Source: Eumeta japonica
Taxonomy: Eukaryota; Arthropoda; Insecta; Lepidoptera; Psychidae
Length of the DNA: 64,000 nucleotides
Reading direction: 5' to 3'
Assembly: GCA_005406025.1 (NCBI GenBank)
Contig: BGZK01000288.1
Coordinates: forward strand, 1 to 64,000
Part shown: piece by piece, positions 51,655 through 63,484 of the stretch
Position numbering within the stretch: the stretch's first letter is position 1
Layout: the number at the start of each line of letters is the position of its first letter
Notes under the pieces: generated by a model
What the model was told of the DNA's origin: nothing
What the model saw: the letters and a program-made list of their open reading frames with translations, nothing else
Databases searched by the model: none
Position numbers and translations under genes: made by a program

Positions 51655-51960
51655 AAGTACTGCTGACCGACTGACGGATTGACTGACTGACAGACTCATC
51701 ACGAGATCTCCGATTGATTTTAAATTCAGTATAGTTACCTTTTTCACGACGTAGACGCATATCAAAAACGAATTTTACGCAAATCCTACCCAAAAAAATC
51801 GACATTTTTTATGTTTTATACGAGGTCCGATTACCTTTAAATTCGGCACAGTTACCCGTTCCGGGACGTAGACGCTCACATAGGACGGGTTTGCACAAAT
51901 CTGATAAAAAATTTTCATCATTTTATGCCTATGCGGGCGAAGCGGCGAGCGAAAATTAAT
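51655..51960 (-). repeat. Dispersed repeat with an internal tandem duplication of about 119 bp
   Basis: gatctccgattgattttaaa (51702) and gaggtccgattacctttaaa (51821) start two similar units, each with a gacgtagacgc motif about 50 bases in. The right end (tatgcgggcgaagcggcgag) reads on the minus strand like the cgccgcttcgcccgcata head of other repeats in the window. Confidence 0.5.
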
Positions 51961-51964
51961 ATTA

Positions 51965-52240
51965 TATAAAATTGGTGAGCTTGGACCTTAACCCCATTGC
52001 GCCGGGCCAGCGCGTATCGAGGATCCCTAAACGATCGCCGTCACCACAACAACGGGATATCACAACTAAGTCCGGAGCCAACAGCTTAACGAGCCCTTCT
52101 CCGGGACACCGAACCCCTAGCTTCATTTGCCTTGAGTTAATAACTCGCCTATCAATTCGCACGTGGTCGGGATCAAACCTGATACCGTCTGGTTCGAAAG
52201 CGATATCCTCGATCACTGAGCTATCATCGCTCGTTATTTA
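51965..52240 (-). mobile_element. tRNA-derived SINE, copy 3 (best preserved)
   Basis: The minus strand starts with gatgatagctcagtgatcga (about 52233-52214; an A-box-like tRNA head), followed by a B-box-like ggtttgatcccgacc (about 52180-52166) and the shared body gctcgttaagctgttggctc. Open frames on both strands here are by-products. Confidence 0.6.
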
Positions 52241-54235
52241 CTTGTGCATGTGTGTTATTAGAGATATATTAATGCATAGCGGGACATTCATTACTTCATA
52301 TTCAACTCACATTCATTGACTTACATTCCTTAAAACCTGTACACATAGCTTGCATTTGTAATGAATTTACTGCGCAAACCCACAGTAATATAAACATATA
52401 ATAAGTATTAACAGGGGATTAAACTATATACTCGATTAGGTACATTTTTTTTTCAACTAAGGCGTTTTCGCGGACTTATACAGAAGGGCAGACTAATTAT
52501 TACGATTGGAAATGCTTCAAATTAGCAAGAAAACTGTCTAACTTTTGCAGGAAAGATGAATATTTTCAATTTCACAGAAAAAGATCATACGTACTTACCT
52601 AACAAGCTGTTATTTGCTGAAATCAGCCTACTAAGGTACTGAAGTAGAAATTTTGCATTAAAACTATGTTAAAGTCAACATTCATGGAGTATAATTTGGA
52701 AACCCATGGATGTGAGGAATCCAAACTTTTTTTAAACGTTACTGTCCCGCCCATCCTGAAGGTTATGTTTTGAAAACATGTTTGTATTTGCACCTGGCAA
52801 CTGTTAAACAAATTCTTTTTATTGCTATATAGTCCAAGATCGTGAAGAAAAGTGAAATAGCTGGAAAAGCTCCAAGATGCAGAGGATGAGTCAAATCTGA
52901 AAATTCACAGGACTATTCATTAATCATCATTAATAATATTGTGTTATTGTTTTAATTTATATTGTATTGCGTGCAATATAAAGCTATGAAAGCAGTTGAA
53001 TGACTGAATGAGTTTTTTTTAACCCTTTATTAGTTGTATGTCAACAAAAAAGTTTAATAAGCAATGGAATTTGTTTATCTGTAATGCAATCATGACGGAG
53101 TTGATGCTACAAAATGGGGTCTTACGTACTGCTACTAAAAATGGCAAATGCGCTTCAGAGAAACGCATTTAGTTATCGATAATATGATTTTGATTACGTA
53201 CGATAGTGGAAGTTAAATATGATAGAGTAGAGGTGAGAATATGATTATTACTAATTCTAATTGTTAGTGATAATTCTCCCTTCTAAATTCACAGTTATTG
53301 AAAATCATATCCCTTTGCAGTGTATAGCGTCCCTGAAATATGAATATACAAATACTATTGTAAGAAGGTGATGTTGTGTGAAAGTGGATACAGTTACTAT
53401 ACATAAAACTCAAAAGGGTCTGTTGAGGTGGTTTGGCCACTTGGAAAGGATAAATGAAATGACCGCAGATGTAGATAAAACAATTTTTTTATGATGAAAG
53501 ACTCGACTAGGGTCAATTTTATATAATTTGGTTTGGTTTCATAGAAACCGAATTGGTGGCATATTGGAATAATATCCAAGTTTTGAACATCTGACATCGA
53601 TGAGCACGGGTGTAAGAATTGATGAATACCAGTAAAGGACAAGAAATATCTTTATATTAAGTACACAAGAGGAATCTGTGAACATTAGGAATCTCTTAGA
53701 AGATAGGCGTCAGCTTACATAATAGACACACCTTTATTAGCTAATTTTATAAGTATATTGGTAAAATGTAATTTTTTTATCGAAAAAATATCATTAACAA
53801 CACATAGGCATCTTGATTTAATGATTTTTTACAGTTGATCAGATCAACATATTCTCGGAAAGTTTAATAAAAAAAAATAAGTCAATTCACCTTGTTTTTT
53901 TTATATAAAGAATACTGCTTAAGTTTTTTTTTTCTGCAATGGATACTGCTGTAAGTACAAAAGTATTGCATTTATAAGCGTACTAGATGAAAGCTAGTAT
54001 GTATTTGTTGAAAGTTTGCATGAAGTTATCCAACAGTATAAGCTCCCAATTTTATCTGTAATGATGTTTCGCGCGAATGAGCACCAATTTTTCCGATAAG
54101 TGGCGTATCAGCGGATATCAAAAGCGGGAAAATTGTCTTTGAAGTTTTATCCGAAGGGCCGTCCTCAGATTTCGTTCAGTTTGATTGTTGAAGCGGTGTA
54201 TTTTATATGAATAGAATATAAAAAAGATTAAGTCT
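52241..54235. other. Intron stretch, no gene seen
   Basis: AT-rich DNA without a supportable exon next to the microexon. Short open frames are unrecognised. Confidence 0.4.
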
Positions 54236-54241
54236 ACTCAC

Positions 54242-54263
54242 CGACATCGGCGTCCTGGTTGTC
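54242..54263 (-). CDS. 22-nt microexon of the same gene
   Basis: A 22-base exon lies between a good acceptor (TTTTATTTTGTTACAG on the minus strand, AG at 54265-54264) and a GTGAGT donor (54241-54236). Read in phase 0 from the preceding exon it gives D-N-Q-D-A-D-V plus the first base of a glycine codon. The two bases opening the exon that ends at 13998 complete that codon. Phase agreement on both sides, in a region with no other coding signal, is the main support. The encoded linker is acidic and sits between a charged helical half and a basic half. An exon this short could be skipped in some tissues. Because 22 is not a multiple of three, skipping would shift the downstream frame and remove the basic C-terminus. 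A transcript is needed to be certain. Confidence 0.68.
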
Positions 54264-54648
54264 CTGTAACAAAATAAAATACTTTGAATAATTAGAGCGA
54301 AAAATCAAATTAATATCATGTGTAAGCCAAAGCTTGCGAATTCAACAAAGATAAAGTAAATATTTCAATGTCATTATAACTACACTTTTTTATTCAGGTT
54401 TTAGCGCTACATAACAAAAAATAATGTGATCAAGCAATGAACAGTCTAAAAGTTTGTCTAAATAATTATTGAACAATGATAGTGATAAGAAAGTTTTATT
54501 TTAAAATGCTAATAATTCTATATAAAAGCGTTACTGAGATTTGAGAACCAAAGCTATTCATGTGATTTGTGAGAGCGTATTCACAAATGACGTTAACTCA
54601 ATAAAACGTGGTTTAAAAAACAAATGAAGAAAGACGCATTAATTAACT

Positions 54649-55310
54649 AAAAACCGGACAAGTGCGAGTCGAACTCGAGCACCGAGGGTTACGTACAAAT
54701 TTGCAGATATATATTATAAATAGTTCAGGAATCGAGTCTCGCAGTTTTTATCAAGATTTTTTGTGTTTTTTTTTTGTGAGTTAATTAAAAATATACGGCT
54801 CTCAGATATTTTCTTCTGTACTAATTAGTAAGAGTTTAAAAAATTCTGCATAAGACTTGGTTGCCCATGCAATTATCACCGTGCATACCGTTGTTTAACC
54901 TCGATGATTAATTACGTACTTAGAAAAATAAAGACTATATTTTTTATGATTTAATTACAAATGTAAAATTTTCAGATTTTTTCCCATACTTGTAGTATAA
55001 GACGGTATTAATTAGCAAATTTCGTAGTCCTAGGTCAATGGGAAATACCCTATAAATTTTGATTCCTTGAAGGTGTCAAAATATACGTTCTTTGCTGCAT
55101 AAGCTGCCGTATCTTTTTTTCTCGTTAACTTAGAAGTTTGATATTTTCACAACTTCAAATTTGAGTACATGGTTTTAATTTCAACTAGATATATCGCCGC
55201 GTTCCCGAGATAAAGGGTCTTGATAGACAGATGGACCGACGGACAAAAGTAGAACAAAGAAATTCTATAAGGGTTTCATTTTACCTTTTAAAGTACGGAA
55301 ACTAAAATTG
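54649..55310 (+). repeat. Near full-length accgg...gtacggaa dispersed repeat
   Basis: Begins aaaaaccggacaagtgcgag (54649), then cgaactcgagcaccgagggt and tacgtac. Ends agacagatggaccgacggac, then ataagggtttcattttacct and aaagtacggaaac (about 55295-55310). It is the long version of the sequence at 36245 and lies inside the 3.9-kb first intron, 400 bases from the microexon. Confidence 0.65.
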
Positions 55311-55639
55311 AAAAAAATGTTTTACATAATTTTAATTAACTTAAATTCTAATGTCGCTAGCTATTTGTATAATCAAAGTCATGAAAACGTAATTAGAAAA
55401 TCATAACTGTATAAATTCAAGCAACTCACTTTTTTACTTTAACTAAAATTGTAATTAAAATTATTATTGTCCTCGTAGTTTGATACTTTTGGAATTTTTT
55501 ATAGAAAAACTAGTTTTTTAAACTGTCGTCCAATAAACCGTCGTTTTTATTTTTTTTATGAGCTCTATGTTTTAGTTTTGAGTGTGATCTTGCAATCAGT
55601 AATCTTCATAATAAAACCAACCTTGAGGGCTTTAGTAAA

Positions 55640-55900
55640 GCCTCTTCAAGAGCCATAGAGCTATTGAAGAGTTAGCTATCGACTTAGCGGCCTCATCATT
55701 TCACCCATCATCTTGTTAAATGTATTGAACTCGTAAAAGCGAACCGAATATGCTCAAATCCTTTATTAGTAATCATTGGAGACTTCTACTATCCACTTTC
55801 TGGCTCCATCATCACATCATCTCTATGATACCAAATTATTGTATTGCTCTTCAGATAACGTATGCATATTTGCAAAGTTTCTAATAATGCAAATGTATAT
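55640..55900 (+). repeat. Two diverged units of the roughly 120-bp array family
   Basis: gaagagttagctatcgactt (about 55665) with cctcatcatttcacc, and about 120 bases on cttctactatccactttctg (about 55783) with gctccatcatcacatc. Same family as 23400 and 42035. Confidence 0.55.
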
Positions 55901-56189
55901 TATTGTTTTTCAACTGATTCCAAACTATCGTCATTAATATAATTTATGTTGATGACCTTTATATATATAAAAAAAAATGAAATTAAAAATGAAGCTCGAT
56001 GTTGACGTTTTCAATAAAAGACAGGTTGGAAAGTTTGGTTTTAAACGATTTTTTTTATTGAATTCTTAATACATATAAAACACGTGTATTTTAATGTAAA
56101 CCAGCAATCATAACAAGGTCCTTGTTCTTGTTATTCAAAAACAAGCGTATTTTTCATGATTTTTACCCCGCATGACAATTAATTTTATT

Positions 56190-56395
56190 ACTTATAACGA
56201 GCGTGTCATCGAGCGTTGATAACGTCTACAATTAACGGCTTAACGTGCTCTCTGAGGCACAGAACAAGTTATATAATTTGACTTTAAGTTAAAAAACTCA
56301 TTAGTCAATTCGGTCCATGGTCAAAATCAAACCCGGTACCATCTAATTGTAAGTCAAAGCGTTGACCAATCAAATACCACCGCCCTAAGATGAAG
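56190..56395 (-). mobile_element. tRNA-derived SINE, copy 4
   Basis: On the minus strand, ggtcaacgctttgacttaca, then a B-box-like ggtaccgggtttgattttg and the shared body gagcacgttaagccgttaat. Confidence 0.55.
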
Positions 56396-56399
56396 AAAA

Positions 56400-58170
56400 A
56401 TTAGGATTTACTTTAAACAAGTATATATTCTCAATGTTTCCACATTTCTCTTTAATTTAATTTTAATGGACTAACCACATTAACTTGACTACATGAAATA
56501 AAGTATAGAAGAACAGGTCTACCTACCCCACTTCGGAATCGGTTCACAAAATACAAGAAATGAAATTCTTGATTTGCAGTCTGAAACCATCTTAGGTACC
56601 CTTCGTTAACAAACTTAACTCCGATTAAATGCGTACTTACTAACCTTTTTGCTACTCGGACAATTATATAAGGAAAAAAAATTGTTCCCGGAAAATCGTA
56701 GTCCGCAACCTTTGAAGGTGTTTCCTACACGCTCCACGACTTAGTTGTCATGGGCGCCGGGAGGGGAGTGCAAAGGGGGTGCACTTACACCCACTTGCAC
56801 GCCCTTTTGCCTACTTAGGGAGAAAGTACTTTGGAAAAATAAATAAATAAAATACTCTATATTAATATACAGTCTGAAAATAAATGTGGCGGTGCCCATG
56901 TTTGTTGGATAATGTTTTCCAGAACTGTATCATAAAGCCGTAAAAGGTAACAGAGGCGTATAGAGGATGTGTTTAATCACTAAATAAATAGGTATATCAA
57001 AAAATTTGGTTGTTCTATTTAATCTCTACTATAATAATGTTTGAAATTAATTAGCAAAATATAGCTCGTACCTACAATGTTTTTTAAAACGTCTATCGGT
57101 ATCGATCCTCAGTTTGTGTTTCTATCGCACACACAAATATATTTATTTCTTTTATAATGTCACATCGAAGTCCGTCCATAAATAAAGCAATCTAATTGGG
57201 TTAGTTGATTGACACTTTGCCAAAGTTTGAAACCAATCCGAAAATAATAGACCAATTACACAACAGTTACAATTTTGATCGAGGTGCGTGGTATTGATTA
57301 AACAATTTCGTTGACTGGCTTGAAATATTCCGAGGAACAGTCATATACATTCAATTTATTTTCATCATCGACACTGGTGTTTTAGCATACAAACGTTTAT
57401 TTGGCGTATAATTCGAATTAAAAATTAAAAAAGAAGCATTTTTAAGGTTAATCATTTCTGTTTAAAAATAAATTCTGATTCCTTAATCAATCAAACGAGG
57501 GTAGAAACGCACACGTCCGAGCATGTATAATGATACCTTCGGTTTACATAAATGCAATATTTAAAATGGAAAATAATTTCAAGTACGGACTAATATATGA
57601 ACTTGGGACTTTTTTTTTCTGTTACAACAGTAATCTTCAGACATGCCATCTTATGTGCATTAGATAAAGCATGAACCACACAGAGAATTATGTAGATATA
57701 GCCACCGGATCAGCGTGCGGTATTCTAGCCGCAAGAAACGGCCGTTTATCTGATAACTATAATCCAATTGCCTATTAAAATCTCCCATACCGTCAATATA
57801 TGGCCCCTCGATAACTAAACGTACAGACATGATAAAATAGTATCACAACCTCCAATAGATTAAACGCATATATTCATTCTATGTGACTCGATATTCAAAC
57901 GAATAAGCAATCGATATTGACATTATAATGTATAATGGAACGATATAATTATTTATCGGTGAAACTGAAATTATAATAATGATGCATGCAAGGTCGCGAG
58001 TCGTGATGTAATGATTTGTCTAGGTGACGGGACGTTCAAACGTAACAGTTCCGCTACAGTAAACAAAGCCTGTTTGCAACTAGCTGCGTGACACTACTCC
58101 GCTTTGAACACTTACCGCCCTAGCCACATCCTTTAATCACTTTTCCTTACGGGGATAAATATACATTGAT
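56400..58170. other. First-intron stretch, mostly unique sequence
   Basis: Holds a hairpin-like GC-rich patch at about 56750-56815 (gtgcaaagggggtg / cacccacttgcac) that looks like repeat debris, and the GATA palindrome listed separately. No exon was found. Confidence 0.4.
57700..57830. promoter_or_regulatory. Possible regulatory block in the first intron, with a GATA palindrome
   Basis: About 500 bases downstream of the first coding exon, a unique-looking block contains the palindrome TTATCTGATAA (57746-57756), which is two opposed GATA sites, plus moderately GC-rich sequence unlike the repeats around it. Enhancer function is inference from motif and location only. Confidence 0.2.
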
Positions 58171-58176
58171 ACTTAC

Positions 58177-58338
58177 GAATTTGGTTTTCTCTTTTTCTTT
58201 GTGTTTTAGCTCAGCCTGTTTCCTGGCCTGCTGTATTAGCTGGTCTACGAACTCCGTCGCTTGACGGAGCTTCTCCGGGTCGCTCTTGAACGCGTCTATC
58301 CTTTCGGCCAGAGCCGATACGTCGCTGTCCTGTCTCAT
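58177..58338 (-). CDS. First coding exon of a 105-residue protein of unknown function
   Basis: This exon encodes residues 1-54, beginning MRQDSDVSALAERIDAFKSD and ending KEKEKTKF. The segment is highly charged and lacks glycine; its only proline is near residue 21. It looks helical, with heptad-like hydrophobic positions (L, I, F, L, F, V, L, I) and a lysine/glutamate-rich end. There is no signal peptide or membrane segment, so a cytoplasmic or nuclear protein is likely. The ATG has A at -3 and an in-frame TAA 9 bases upstream, which fixes the start. The exon ends at a consensus GTAAGT donor (58176-58171) in phase 0. Reading through the donor would add only nine residues before a stop. It joins in frame to the exons at 54242-54263 and 13865-13998. 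I do not recognise the family, and extra exons between these three cannot be excluded. Confidence 0.8.
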
Positions 58339-58427
58339 TCTGATTTACCGTCCGCTCATATATCTACTGTCTTGCGTGTACGCGATCTCGCAACGTATCC
58401 TCTTTTATGCTTCAAACGTTAGTTCTC
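58339..58427 (-). other. Possible 5' UTR segment in front of the start codon
   Basis: On the minus strand a weak acceptor, TATTGATTTATAG, ends at 58428. It is followed by 89 bases leading to the ATG at 58338, with an in-frame TAA 9 bases before it. Together with the donor at 58664-58659 this suggests a non-coding first exon spliced to this segment. The acceptor has a poor pyrimidine tract, so the transcript may instead run unspliced from further upstream. Confidence 0.3.
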
Positions 58428-58599
58428 CTATAAATCAATATGCTCAAAAACATCTGCTTTGATTTTTACGATGTACCGTCTTTCCATAATATTTCGGAAT
58501 CGGTCGAAATCTCACTCATTGCGGTCGTGCTGGTCGGGATACGAGAGCCGGTCGCCGTTCAAGGCACGGTCATTCATAATCCGCGTGGATATATTATTG

Positions 58600-58760
58600 A
58601 GTACTTGTTTTTGAGTTCGGCTACACCGTGCATCTAATGATGAAAACGCACGCGTGACACTCACGCCGGCGGTAGCAGCACTGAGCGCGGCAGGCAGCGG
58701 TGTGGCCGACCGGAGTCGGAGCATGCGCGGATCGTCCGACCGCCCTCCGCTTACTATAAC
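58600..58760 (-). promoter_or_regulatory. GC-rich putative promoter / non-coding first exon
   Basis: This stretch is much richer in G+C and CpG than its surroundings and lies about 300-400 bases upstream of the ATG. On the minus strand it contains an arthropod-type initiator sequence TCAGTG (58684-58679) and, just downstream, a GTGAGT splice donor (58664-58659). A minus-strand open frame passes through it (58724-58512), but its translation looks random. Promoter function is inferred from position and composition; no convincing TATA box at the expected spacing was seen. Confidence 0.35.
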
Positions 58761-59164
58761 ATTGCTATGAACAAATATTTAGGATCCCGTAGCAAACTGA
58801 GAACCCTAATGACTTCGTTTGTCCTGCCGCCCACCTGCGGTCGCCTAATCGTCCGCTCTTTGAGCCATTCGTCTGTATCTATCACCGATCCTTATTATTT
58901 ATATTTACAAGTAATAGTCTGTTGACTTTCAGAACAGCCCCCTAAAATTTTCCGCATTGTTTTAAACTACCTGAAACCTCAATATGTTGATATCTCATAA
59001 ATCTTGATTTTTCGAAAATCGGATGAATACTATACCTTCTCTAATCTTGGGAAATTTTTCAGTTTTCATTGTAGAAAGTTAAGAATATATTTGCCATCGA
59101 TCTGAACATGGCATTTTTTTTTATTTCAAAAAAAATTGGTTGCCTGTAAAGTCGGTATACGGGC

Positions 59165-59660
59165 GAAAGTTTTACGTGACAACGACTTTGAGTGGTAAAA
59201 TCATTTTAATGTGAATATTCATTCGTATAGTAGGAAGAAGGATGAAATAATAGTAACAATTTAAAACATTTATTTATACAAAGAATTATATTTAAAACAT
59301 TAATTTATACAAAGAATCTCGCACTGAATTTCATATTAACAAAATTTTATTTTTACCTTTACACATACATACGTATTTATATACAAATATACATACAATA
59401 ACTTGCAATACATTTGCGTACAATGAAACAGCGTTTACTACAACTTAACTTGTTCCTATCTGAGTGGAAGGGACGCGTGCCTTTCACTTTTTATGTCTGT
59501 CTCTCTCGCTCTTAGGCGGGCTAACCATGCCCGAGTGGAAGGGACGCGTGCCTCTCACTCGCTCTCATTGTGAGCGCATAACGTGAGCGGAGCGTAACGC
59601 AGTTTCTTGAAGTGTCACCCGGCAAACCAATTTATAAGACGTTGTCACGTCAAAAACATG
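59165..59660. mobile_element. Non-autonomous inverted-repeat element upstream of the gene
   Basis: ttttacgtgacaacgacttt (about 59170-59189) and the inverted gacgttgtcacgtcaaaaac (59638-59657) bound about 490 bp. Inside are two direct copies of gagtggaagggacgcgtgcc (59462-59481 and 59532-59551, 70 bases apart) and two copies of a 25-base AT-rich unit ending atttatacaaagaat (about 59263-59318). No open frame of note. Confidence 0.55.
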
Positions 59661-59664
59661 TTTT

Positions 59665-61835
59665 CAATTTGCAAGTTCTCGAAAACCTCCAAAACATTCC
59701 TATGCAAATATTGTATCCTTTTAAGAGGAAAATGTAACTACCATAACGCACAACGGGATTTGCATATTTAACAATTAATTTGCTGGTTGTTTCTCTCGAT
59801 GCAGAAATAGTCGTGCTTATGAACTCGTCTTGTGGTAAAACTGCTACGGAATAGGCTGCTGTATTTTCAGAATAGGTACTACTCATCAGAGCAATAAGCA
59901 AGCGCTACGTATGTCCACTGGCTTTTATTTAGAATAGTGAGAAGGACCTTTAGAGAGAATAATTTAATATCTAGTTTAAAACAGGCACTAAATAATTTTG
60001 CCGATGTGAAATTAGACGCATTTCAATACCTGTGCAGACATGTCGTCTAAACATTTTATGTAACTTTGCCAAATTCGATGACATTGATTATTAATGAAAA
60101 CTAGTAGATATGTGAAAAAATAATAAATTAACGATCGTAAATAATCGTTAATATGTTAAATTTTTGTTAAGTATTTATTTTTATATATACTAATTTTCAT
60201 TAATGAATCACTATCAGCAACTTTAGATATAATAGTATATTTATACAACTAGGTTTCTACAAGAAGCTGTCTTTCCGTTAATGTGAAATTATAGTGCCAA
60301 TATCGACGTTTGCAATTTAAAACATTTATTTTACCTATGGGAAACGCATGATTAAAGATGGTTTTATTAGACACCATAACTCATTATTGTAAGGATCAAA
60401 GAAAAGTGAAACTAACATTTTATGTAACTGAAGAAAATAAATTACCAGCTTAGAAAATAAATGGGTAATATTTAGCCACCCACTTTTAACATAGGGACAC
60501 TAGAACCTCAGCGTATATCACATTACAAGGGGTAAACCAAAAAGAAAGTAGATACACAAAAAATTATATTATTTATTACTAACTGTCTATTCAAAGTGTA
60601 TGAATATATGTATATACTTTTTAATGCGTTATAAGCACTGGAAAAATATATCTGACAAATCTTTTCAAATACCTCAAATTTCATAATTACAGGCGTCTTC
60701 GTTGCTCACAATTTTCTTGCGTTTCAGTTTTCCTATGATTTTTGGAAACAAGTAAAAATTGCCTGATGCTAAGTAATGCGAATATTGTGGGTGAAGTAGA
60801 ATACATTTTTTTTTTCATTTAAAATATCATAAATCGGCACAAATCTACCCAGCGATCTATTTACTCATCAGTGTGCGCGACACACGTCTCGAACGCTTAC
60901 AGAGAAAAAGGTGATTGTGAACAATGGTTTGCATCGCTACTGATCCAATACCCAGATCTCACTCAAGTTATATTATGTATCTATATGTAATTCTTGGGTT
61001 CTCTCAGATCATCCTCTCTTAATTTTCAAAATTTCCTTGTCCTCTTTTAAACTCAGCAAACTAATTAAAAACTGTTGGTCATGAACAAGCATACTAATCA
61101 AAGTAGTAACCGGAAGTTTAAAACATTCTTCGTGCTTTAAACCTTTTTACAATAAATCGTAGCGCGAAAATAACATTGACTGCGTTTCATTATTGCAAGC
61201 GAATTCCCGCCAGATTCTCACAAAAATAAGTGTTTTAAAGAAAAACATATATTCTATTTTTAAATTTATCATTAAATTACAAGTACAAGTACAACGCACG
61301 AAACTCTGCCGCTCTGAATTACCTGTGAATGATGCAATGCAAAGATTCAGCGCTCTCCGACTCTGCCTTCTTCTTCCCCGCGTTCCTATATTACGCCATT
61401 ACAAAGCTTTTCTGATTAACTTCACTGCGGCAGAGCTGCGTGCGTTATAGATACTGTATTTACAATGTACAGCTAACATTAAGGTGTACAACTTGCCAGT
61501 ATCAAATTATTTAGTGAGGAACATCAAATTACTTTCGCCATGTCCTTTGTATTACAACCAACAAATCGCATTTTATTCGCCATAACTTATTTTTTAAATT
61601 TACTAAAAATAAGAATCGTAATATATGAAATTATACCTTTCCTTAAATATTTATCAATTGATACTAATTTTATTTCGATTGGTCAAGATATTTTATGCTT
61701 TTTCTATTTTCTCCAAAATAATTCTAAAAAATATTTTTACTAATAAAATATCCATTTTCAATTCCATAAAATATATATTTATTTATTATTTTTATTCGCA
61801 ACTTTTGTTATATAATAATTAATGAATTACATATA
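59665..61835. other. Upstream intergenic DNA, no gene seen
   Basis: AT-rich. A mildly GC-richer patch at about 61280-61440 carries an 85-codon plus-strand frame that I do not recognise and consider random. Confidence 0.4.
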
Positions 61836-61839
61836 AGTA

Positions 61840-61909
61840 GTCATAGTAAACACATACTACCTGTATGTGTCATAGTAAACACATACAGGTAGTATGTGTT
61901 TACTATGAC
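61840..61909. repeat. Perfect 31-bp inverted repeat with an 8-base loop
   Basis: Arms 61840-61870 and 61879-61909 are exact reverse complements over 31 bases, separated by catagtaa. The loop plus the start of the right arm also repeats the start of the left arm (tcatagtaaacacatac at 61841 and 61870). So the structure is both an inverted and a partial direct repeat. Confidence 0.85.
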
Positions 61910-61914
61910 ATCAA

Positions 61915-63480
61915 TCTAAGTCTTTAGTTTTGTGAGATATATTGAAAAATATGAAAATTTAGAAAAATCAGCCAATACTTTCAATTTTTTTAGTATTAAA
62001 CAATCTATAAAAATAAAACATGCTCTCGTGGAATTCTTCATCAATGTCATCAATATCGATAAATTCATATATCATTTTCTTATTCCTATCAGTAACAACA
62101 ATATGATCTATTATCAATAACAATATGATCTAGGTACATTTAATGCTGTCGGAATGCCTTCAAAGTACTTTAATTCCATTTCATTACAGTTTATAATCCA
62201 TCCATATTCAGTTATGTCCTATTTTGTACAAATGGAGTAGTATTTTGTCACACACTAATGATAATATAGATTACGGAGAATACTTTTTTTTTAATACTTC
62301 CAATATTGTGGAATTGCGCTCGTGTTGAGATATTTTGTGTATTTCATGATAATATAGTTTTATAAATAGATGAGAATTGAATTTTTCTGCATTTGTAAAA
62401 AGTGTTTGACAGATTTTAAAAATTCTTTCACTTATAGAAAGCTACATTATCGGCGAATAACATGAACTGTACTATAAATACAAAAAATAATAGAGATTGA
62501 AAATTAGTAGAAACCGAAACATCTGGTTTTATCCATAAAATTTGTTGGTCGAAAAAGGACCCGTGATTACTTTGCGTTGACTATGTTTTTAGATGTGTTT
62601 TGAGATGGAACTCTACTTTCCATCTGAAACATAATCCAAGAGTTGTGGCTGCATCATGTAGTTGCTATAGGGCTATAATGAGCTTGATCTCTTCGAAGAG
62701 GCTGTTGTGGAAAAGAAGGTAGGGGCTAATAGCACTCTACAGTGGCGAAGAACATCGTTTATATAAATATCGAGTGTATGAGAGGTGAGAGATAATTAAA
62801 ACAATTCGATCGACTGGGTATACTTAGGTCAAGTTCATATATGGCGCCGTCGCACTATATTTTATTATTAATTTTATTAAATAATTATTAAAAATTATGA
62901 TAATGTCAAATGGCAGGGGAAAATTTGGAATGGAACGCTTGGACGATTAAAGCCGCATAACATAAATTAGGTGATTTTGTGGAACTGATAGCCGCAGGAG
63001 TGGCCAGTGCGAAAATCATACTACTCCTGAATGGGGATTTTTTTTATTCGACAAAAAATCAGGCTAGAATAGAGCAGGCGATGTTTTAAAGCCCAAGGCA
63101 ATGGCCTGCATTCATGCGGTACAATGCCTTCACTACGTGCATATTTCGCAATATATATAGGTACCTAACTAAATATCACAGAACGTTTCAATGCCTAAGA
63201 ACAGATAAGAGGTAGGCGTAGGCAATTGCGCTAATATGTTAATGTCTGCACTTCGTTATACCTTTACGTCTACTATTATCTCTTACCAAATGAACGGTGA
63301 CAGTTTCACTTCTACTCTTGATAAATATTATATTACTATACGTTATGCTAATAAAAATAGGAAAATAAATATCTCAAATCAAGGTTATAATACTAGACTA
63401 GTACACTTGACCAAATATGTTCTGACTTGTTTACATAAAAAATTTTCATCTTATACCTAATCATCTATGATTTGCTCAAA
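61915..63480. other. Intergenic, no gene seen
   Basis: AT-rich DNA. A small direct repeat, acaatatgatct, occurs at about 62098 and 62121. Confidence 0.4.
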
Positions 63481-63484
63481 CTTA

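Larger units (their letters stand above)
13999..54241 (-). other. Giant last intron (about 40.2 kb)
   Basis: This is the interval between the GTGAGT donor after the microexon and the TTTCAG acceptor of the last exon. It holds no other exon that I can support, but it contains most of the transposon remnants listed separately. Open frames here are short and show AT-rich random composition. Confidence 0.6.

Noticed and set aside
51972..52319. 115-codon plus-strand and 84-codon minus-strand open frames
   Set aside because: They lie over a GC-richer tRNA-derived SINE copy; both strands are open by composition.
58512..58724. 70-codon minus-strand frame upstream of the first exon
   Set aside because: It spans the putative promoter and crosses a splice donor. 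Its sequence is low-complexity A/S/R-rich and it is out of context with the supported ATG at 58338.
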